DNA of 64,000 nucleotides from Ancylobacter vacuolatus (lineage in GTDB: Bacteria; Pseudomonadota; Alphaproteobacteria; Rhizobiales; Xanthobacteraceae): the NCBI RefSeq assembly GCF_030813595.1, contig NZ_JAUSUH010000015.1, positions 1 to 64,000 of the forward strand, given 5' to 3'. A program made the translations under genes and the position numbers. The notes beneath the pieces were generated by a model, which did no database searches, was not told where the DNA came from, and saw only the letters and a program-made list of their open reading frames with translations. This document shows, in pieces, positions 61,003 through 64,000 of this stretch. Within the stretch, counting starts at the first letter, position 1. Every line of letters starts with the position of its first letter.

Positions 61003-61161
61003 GCAATCCGCACGCGGATGAATGAGGTGCCAGGGCACCTCTGCGCACCGTCGCGGCGGTCGTGATGCCGTCGATGCCGTATGCTCCCGGTTGCAAAATT
61101 ACAACACTGCGAATTTTGACGGCAGCCTTTTCGCAATCCGGATGCCGGCTGCGCAATCCGG
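61003..61161 (+). promoter_or_regulatory. Direct repeats CGCAATCCGG and inverted repeat downstream of AraC gene
   Basis: CGCAATCCGG occurs at 61132-61141 and 61152-61161, exactly 20 bp apart, and the core GCAATCCG occurs once more at 61003-61010. An inverted repeat CAAAATT (61094-61100) and AATTTTG (61112-61118) with 11-bp spacer and a GAGGTGCC/GGCACCTC hairpin at 61024-61041 lie between. AraC proteins bind paired direct repeats about two helical turns apart. The rest of 60989-61629 shows no gene. Confidence 0.45.
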
Positions 61162-61629
61162 GTATCGCGGTATCCAGCTGTTCGCGCACGGTCGACCCGG
61201 GATCACGCCGATAGGGCGGATGGGCTTGGGATGTGGCGGATGCAGGGAGTGACTGCTGGGAGTGCCGGCGCGCGCGAGCCGATGCGGCCGGCCGGTCGAC
61301 GGCCTGCGCGTGGCTTTGCGGCGCCGGCGTTCTCGCTCCCCGGTTGTAGGTATTCCGCGCCATTGCCGAAAATTGCCGGACGTAGATCTGCCGCCGCCGC
61401 ACGTTCCGGCGGAGCTCAGCTGCGCTGGCGGATGTCAGGCAAGCCTCTGGCCGGGCCGTGTGCTGGCCAGGGCGACCAGAGCGATCATGTTCGATTTCAG
61501 AACGTCTGAACGGGACGGCCCATGCGGTCCGGCTCGTTTTCGACGTGTCGTAGGGAAGAGGCTGGGGGTCTGGGTGGGCGCCGATAGGCGCGGACGACCA
61601 CGCGATCGCTGAAATGAGGCGGGTTCAGA

Positions 61630-64000
61630 ATGTTTGGCAATGAGATGTCGCAGCGCGCGAGTGTGATGCAGGTCGGTCAGGTCGTGAAGGCAGATTCGCG
61701 GATGCGGCCCCGACAGGCCGCTTCGGCCGTCGACTCCCGCAGCGGCGCCCCCCGCTTGCGCCGGCATCTTCTTCTGACCTCGGCACTCGTGTCCTCGGCC
61801 CTCATTTCCAGCCTCGCCTTCACGTCTCCCGCGCGGGCGCAGAGCGCGACCGGCGGGGACGGGCAGGCGGGCGTCATCGCGGGCACCATTAGTGTCGGCG
61901 GTGGCGGTGGTGGCGGCGGCGCGGGTGCGGTGCTCATCGGCTATCCCGGCCCGGGCAATCTCTGGTTTGGCGGCGCCGGCGGTATTGGCGGTGATGTGCA
62001 GCCCGGCGGCGTTGCCGGCTCAACGGGTGGATCGGGCCAGGCTAACGGCATCAGCTCCAACAGCGGCGGCGCTGGCGGGTCGGTCGGAAGCGACACGTCT
62101 ACGGGTGGCGCGGGCGGTGAAGGTGCCGGCGGCGCCTCTGGGGGGGCCGGACAGCCGGCTCAGACCGCTGCGTGGGCGGCCGGCGGCAGCGGCGGCGGTG
62201 GCGGCGCGGGTGTGATCATCACTGCCGTGGAAGACTATGAGTTCGGCGGCGACTTTATAATCGGCGGTGCTGGCGGCGTCGGCGGCTCGATCAATGCGAC
62301 GGGCCCGTTCACCGGCTACACGGTGATCACCGGCAATGGCGGCGCCGGTGGCTCGGGCCTCGTCATCGCGGCCGCCGCTATCGTCTCCAACGTCAGCGAG
62401 TTCGACATTATGGGCGGTGCCGGCGGCGACGCTGGCGCGGACGGGCTCGCCCTCGGCGCGATTTCCATCCTGCAGGGCAAGGGCGGTGACGGCGGTGCTG
62501 CGGTCGTTCTCAGCGCGGACGGAATTGACTTCAGCAATGCTGGCATCGCGAAGGGCGGCGCCGGCGGCTCGGTTTCATCGTCCGACGTGAACCAGATGAG
62601 CGGCTCTGCCGGCGCGGGCGGCGCGGGCGTGCTGATCAGCGGAAATAACTCCATCGTCAGCAATTCCGGCACCCTCCAAGGGGGCGATGGCGGGAACTGG
62701 TACAGCACCGGGCAGGGCAAAAGCGGCATCGGGCTTGTTGTGTCGGGAGACAGCAACACCATCACCAACCAGAAGTTCGCGGGCATCTACGGTGCCGATA
62801 TTATTTCAGGAAAAATAGGTGTCGATTACGGCGGCAACGCCGTTCTGTTCAGCGGCACCGGAAATACAATAACCAACTATGGATTTATAGAAGCCGGTCT
62901 TGATGATCCTCAAGGCAGAGGTGGCGCGGGCATTTTTGTCTCCGGATCCTCAAACAAGATCATAAATGACGGCAATATCATTTCGACCAATGGTGTCGGG
63001 GTCTATTTCGACACGACATCGACAGGCTCGACCCTCGAACTATGGTCCAATTGGGGCCTCGTCGGTGGAGCCATCAACGTCGGGACCAACACCACGCTCG
63101 CGCTGGGCGGAACGGTCAATCAGAGCTTCGACCTGACGCTGATCAATTCGACCTTTGTTGATTTCAACGCTTACGAGAAGGTCGGCACCTCGACATGGGA
63201 ATTCACCGGTACGACCGGTTCGTCGGGGCCGGCCAGCAACTGGACGGTCAAGGAGGGTATCCTTGCCCTGGGGACCGGCACCTGGCTGAAGGGTGACGTC
63301 ACCGTCGCATCCGGCGGCACGCTGAACGCGACGACCGCGAGCTATGGAACCGCCAAGATCGAAGGCCTGCTGCTCATTCAGAGCGGGGGCATTCTCAATG
63401 CGCAGCAGGGCGGTGCGGGTTCGAGTGGTGCCACGCCGATCAATTCAGACACCTTCACTCTCAATACGGGGGCGACAGTCAATATCGGCCTCATCAGTGT
63501 CGGCGCGGATGCGGCGATCACCTCTGGAGGCGCGCTCACCATCCAGTCCGGAGTTACGATCAACCTGACCGGCACCACGCTGGTGGAGGGGACATATAAT
63601 CTGATCGAATACTCCGGTGCGGGCGGCACCTTTGTTCTGCCGACGGTGGGAACCGTGTCGGGAGGCCTGGAAGGGGCCATATCCACGACAACGAGTTCCC
63701 TCGGAAACATGCTGATTGCTACCCTGTCCGCGGGCGGCCTCTACTGGAACGGCACCACCACCTCCGGCGGCGGTCCGCTCGTCGGCGGGGACGGCAGCTG
63801 GACGGCGAGTTCGGGCATGCTGAACTGGAGCAATGCGGACGGCACGACGCATGTCGCCTCCAACTCCACCAAAACCGCCATCTTCTCTGGCACGGCCGGC
63901 ACGGTGACCATCGACGCCTCCTCGGGCGCGGTCGGGGCCAAGAGCCTAAAATTCCTCACTTCCGGCTATGAGATCACCGGCGACACGCTGACCCTGGCGA
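61630..64000 (+). CDS. Second autotransporter, Gly-rich N-terminal region, C-terminus outside window
   Basis: Open to the right edge, at least 790 codons, starting at ATG 61630 just after an in-frame TGA (61615-61617), GAGG 10 nt upstream. The first 44 residues are basic and non-hydrophobic, followed by RRHLLLTSALVSSALISSLA and FTSPARA, so the signal peptide has a long N-terminal extension and cleavage near residue 70. Residues about 75-330 are Gly-rich with GGAGG motifs (GGGGGGGGAGAV, GGAGGEGAGGASGGAG, GKGGDGGAAVVLSADGI). From about 380 there are beta-helix-like repeats (GTNTTLALGGTVNQSFDLTL), ending in a PATR-type unit TVTIDASSGAVGAKSLKFLT. The translocator barrel lies beyond the window. 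Confidence 0.88.
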   Translation, partial: MFGNEMSQRASVMQVGQVVKADSRMRPRQAASAVDSRSGAPRLRRHLLLTSALVSSALISSLAFTSPARAQSATGGDGQAGVIAGTISVGGGGGGGGAGAVLIGYPGPGNLWFGGAGGIGGDVQPGGVAGSTGGSGQANGISSNSGGAGGSVGSDTSTGGAGGEGAGGASGGAGQPAQTAAWAAGGSGGGGGAGVIITAVEDYEFGGDFIIGGAGGVGGSINATGPFTGYTVITGNGGAGGSGLVIAAAAIVSNVSEFDIMGGAGGDAGADGLALGAISILQGKGGDGGAAVVLSADGIDFSNAGIAKGGAGGSVSSSDVNQMSGSAGAGGAGVLISGNNSIVSNSGTLQGGDGGNWYSTGQGKSGIGLVVSGDSNTITNQKFAGIYGADIISGKIGVDYGGNAVLFSGTGNTITNYGFIEAGLDDPQGRGGAGIFVSGSSNKIINDGNIISTNGVGVYFDTTSTGSTLELWSNWGLVGGAINVGTNTTLALGGTVNQSFDLTLINSTFVDFNAYEKVGTSTWEFTGTTGSSGPASNWTVKEGILALGTGTWLKGDVTVASGGTLNATTASYGTAKIEGLLLIQSGGILNAQQGGAGSSGATPINSDTFTLNTGATVNIGLISVGADAAITSGGALTIQSGVTINLTGTTLVEGTYNLIEYSGAGGTFVLPTVGTVSGGLEGAISTTTSSLGNMLIATLSAGGLYWNGTTTSGGGPLVGGDGSWTASSGMLNWSNADGTTHVASNSTKTAIFSGTAGTVTIDASSGAVGAKSLKFLTSGYEITGDTLTLA

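Noticed and set aside
60596-61402. 268-residue minus-strand open frame
   Set aside because: Mostly antisense to the AraC gene and the non-coding repeats. No protein features.

Overview
The window is GC-rich chromosomal DNA from an alphaproteobacterium. The gene set (purC with purSQL, the F-ATPase inhibitor zeta subunit, a CGFS glutaredoxin with BolA, a DUF6867-type protein inside the liv operon, BcsS, and TRAP and OpuA-type transporters) suggests Hyphomicrobiales, plausibly a Xanthobacteraceae-like soil or water bacterium. The family is an inference. No rRNA, tRNA, CRISPR array, integrase or transposase was seen.

Layout. Bases 1-12896 (minus) are the N-terminal part of a giant repeat autotransporter that runs off the left edge. 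Bases 13204-18822 hold housekeeping genes: icd, a TrmJ-type RNA methyltransferase, murI, a Tat-exported MltB-type transglycosylase and rpsD. Bases 18770-21834 form a small accessory stretch with a 41-residue peptide gene resembling a lasso/RRE leader, a DUF900-type hydrolase, a 68-residue unknown gene and a divergent LysR regulator. Bases 21901-29819 carry grxD, bolA, purLQS, purC, the ATPase zeta subunit, an SH3 protein with a Trp/Pro/Gly repeat tail, and purB. Bases 29971-34292 hold an amidase, rpe, an inverse-autotransporter (invasin-type) protein and a small secreted protein. Bases 34464-45374 are mainly transport: glycine betaine (proVW plus binding protein) and branched-chain amino acids (livHMGF, DUF6867-like, livK), with a DmpA-type peptidase and ccdA between them. 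Bases 45767-53380 are mixed metabolism: flavin reductase, BaiN-type flavoprotein, a KamA/EpmB-type radical SAM enzyme, a split XdhC with a fused MobA-like domain, BcsS, DUF488 and a HerA-like ATPase. Bases 53507-59424 hold a TRAP transporter (dctMQP) and, divergently, a secreted phytase/esterase-like protein behind a Pho-box-like repeat. Bases 59978-64000 carry an AraC regulator and the start of a second autotransporter that runs off the right edge.

Three large outer-membrane or surface proteins of different architecture share this window: a classical PATR autotransporter, an inverse autotransporter with a beta-helix, and a Gly-rich autotransporter. The purine genes together cover FGAR amidotransferase (purSQL), SAICAR synthetase and adenylosuccinate lyase. 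Many genes are translationally coupled through ATGA or TGATG overlaps (livG/livF, livM/livG, livF/DUF6867, xdhC/mobA, kamA/baiN, dctQ/dctM).

The least explained items are the orphan leader-like peptide at 19084-19209, the repeat architecture of the giant autotransporter (exact 267-bp tandem units and a 2484-bp higher-order duplication), the two paired operator-like repeats near the liv operon and the AraC gene, and the Pho-box-like site at 57126-57143.
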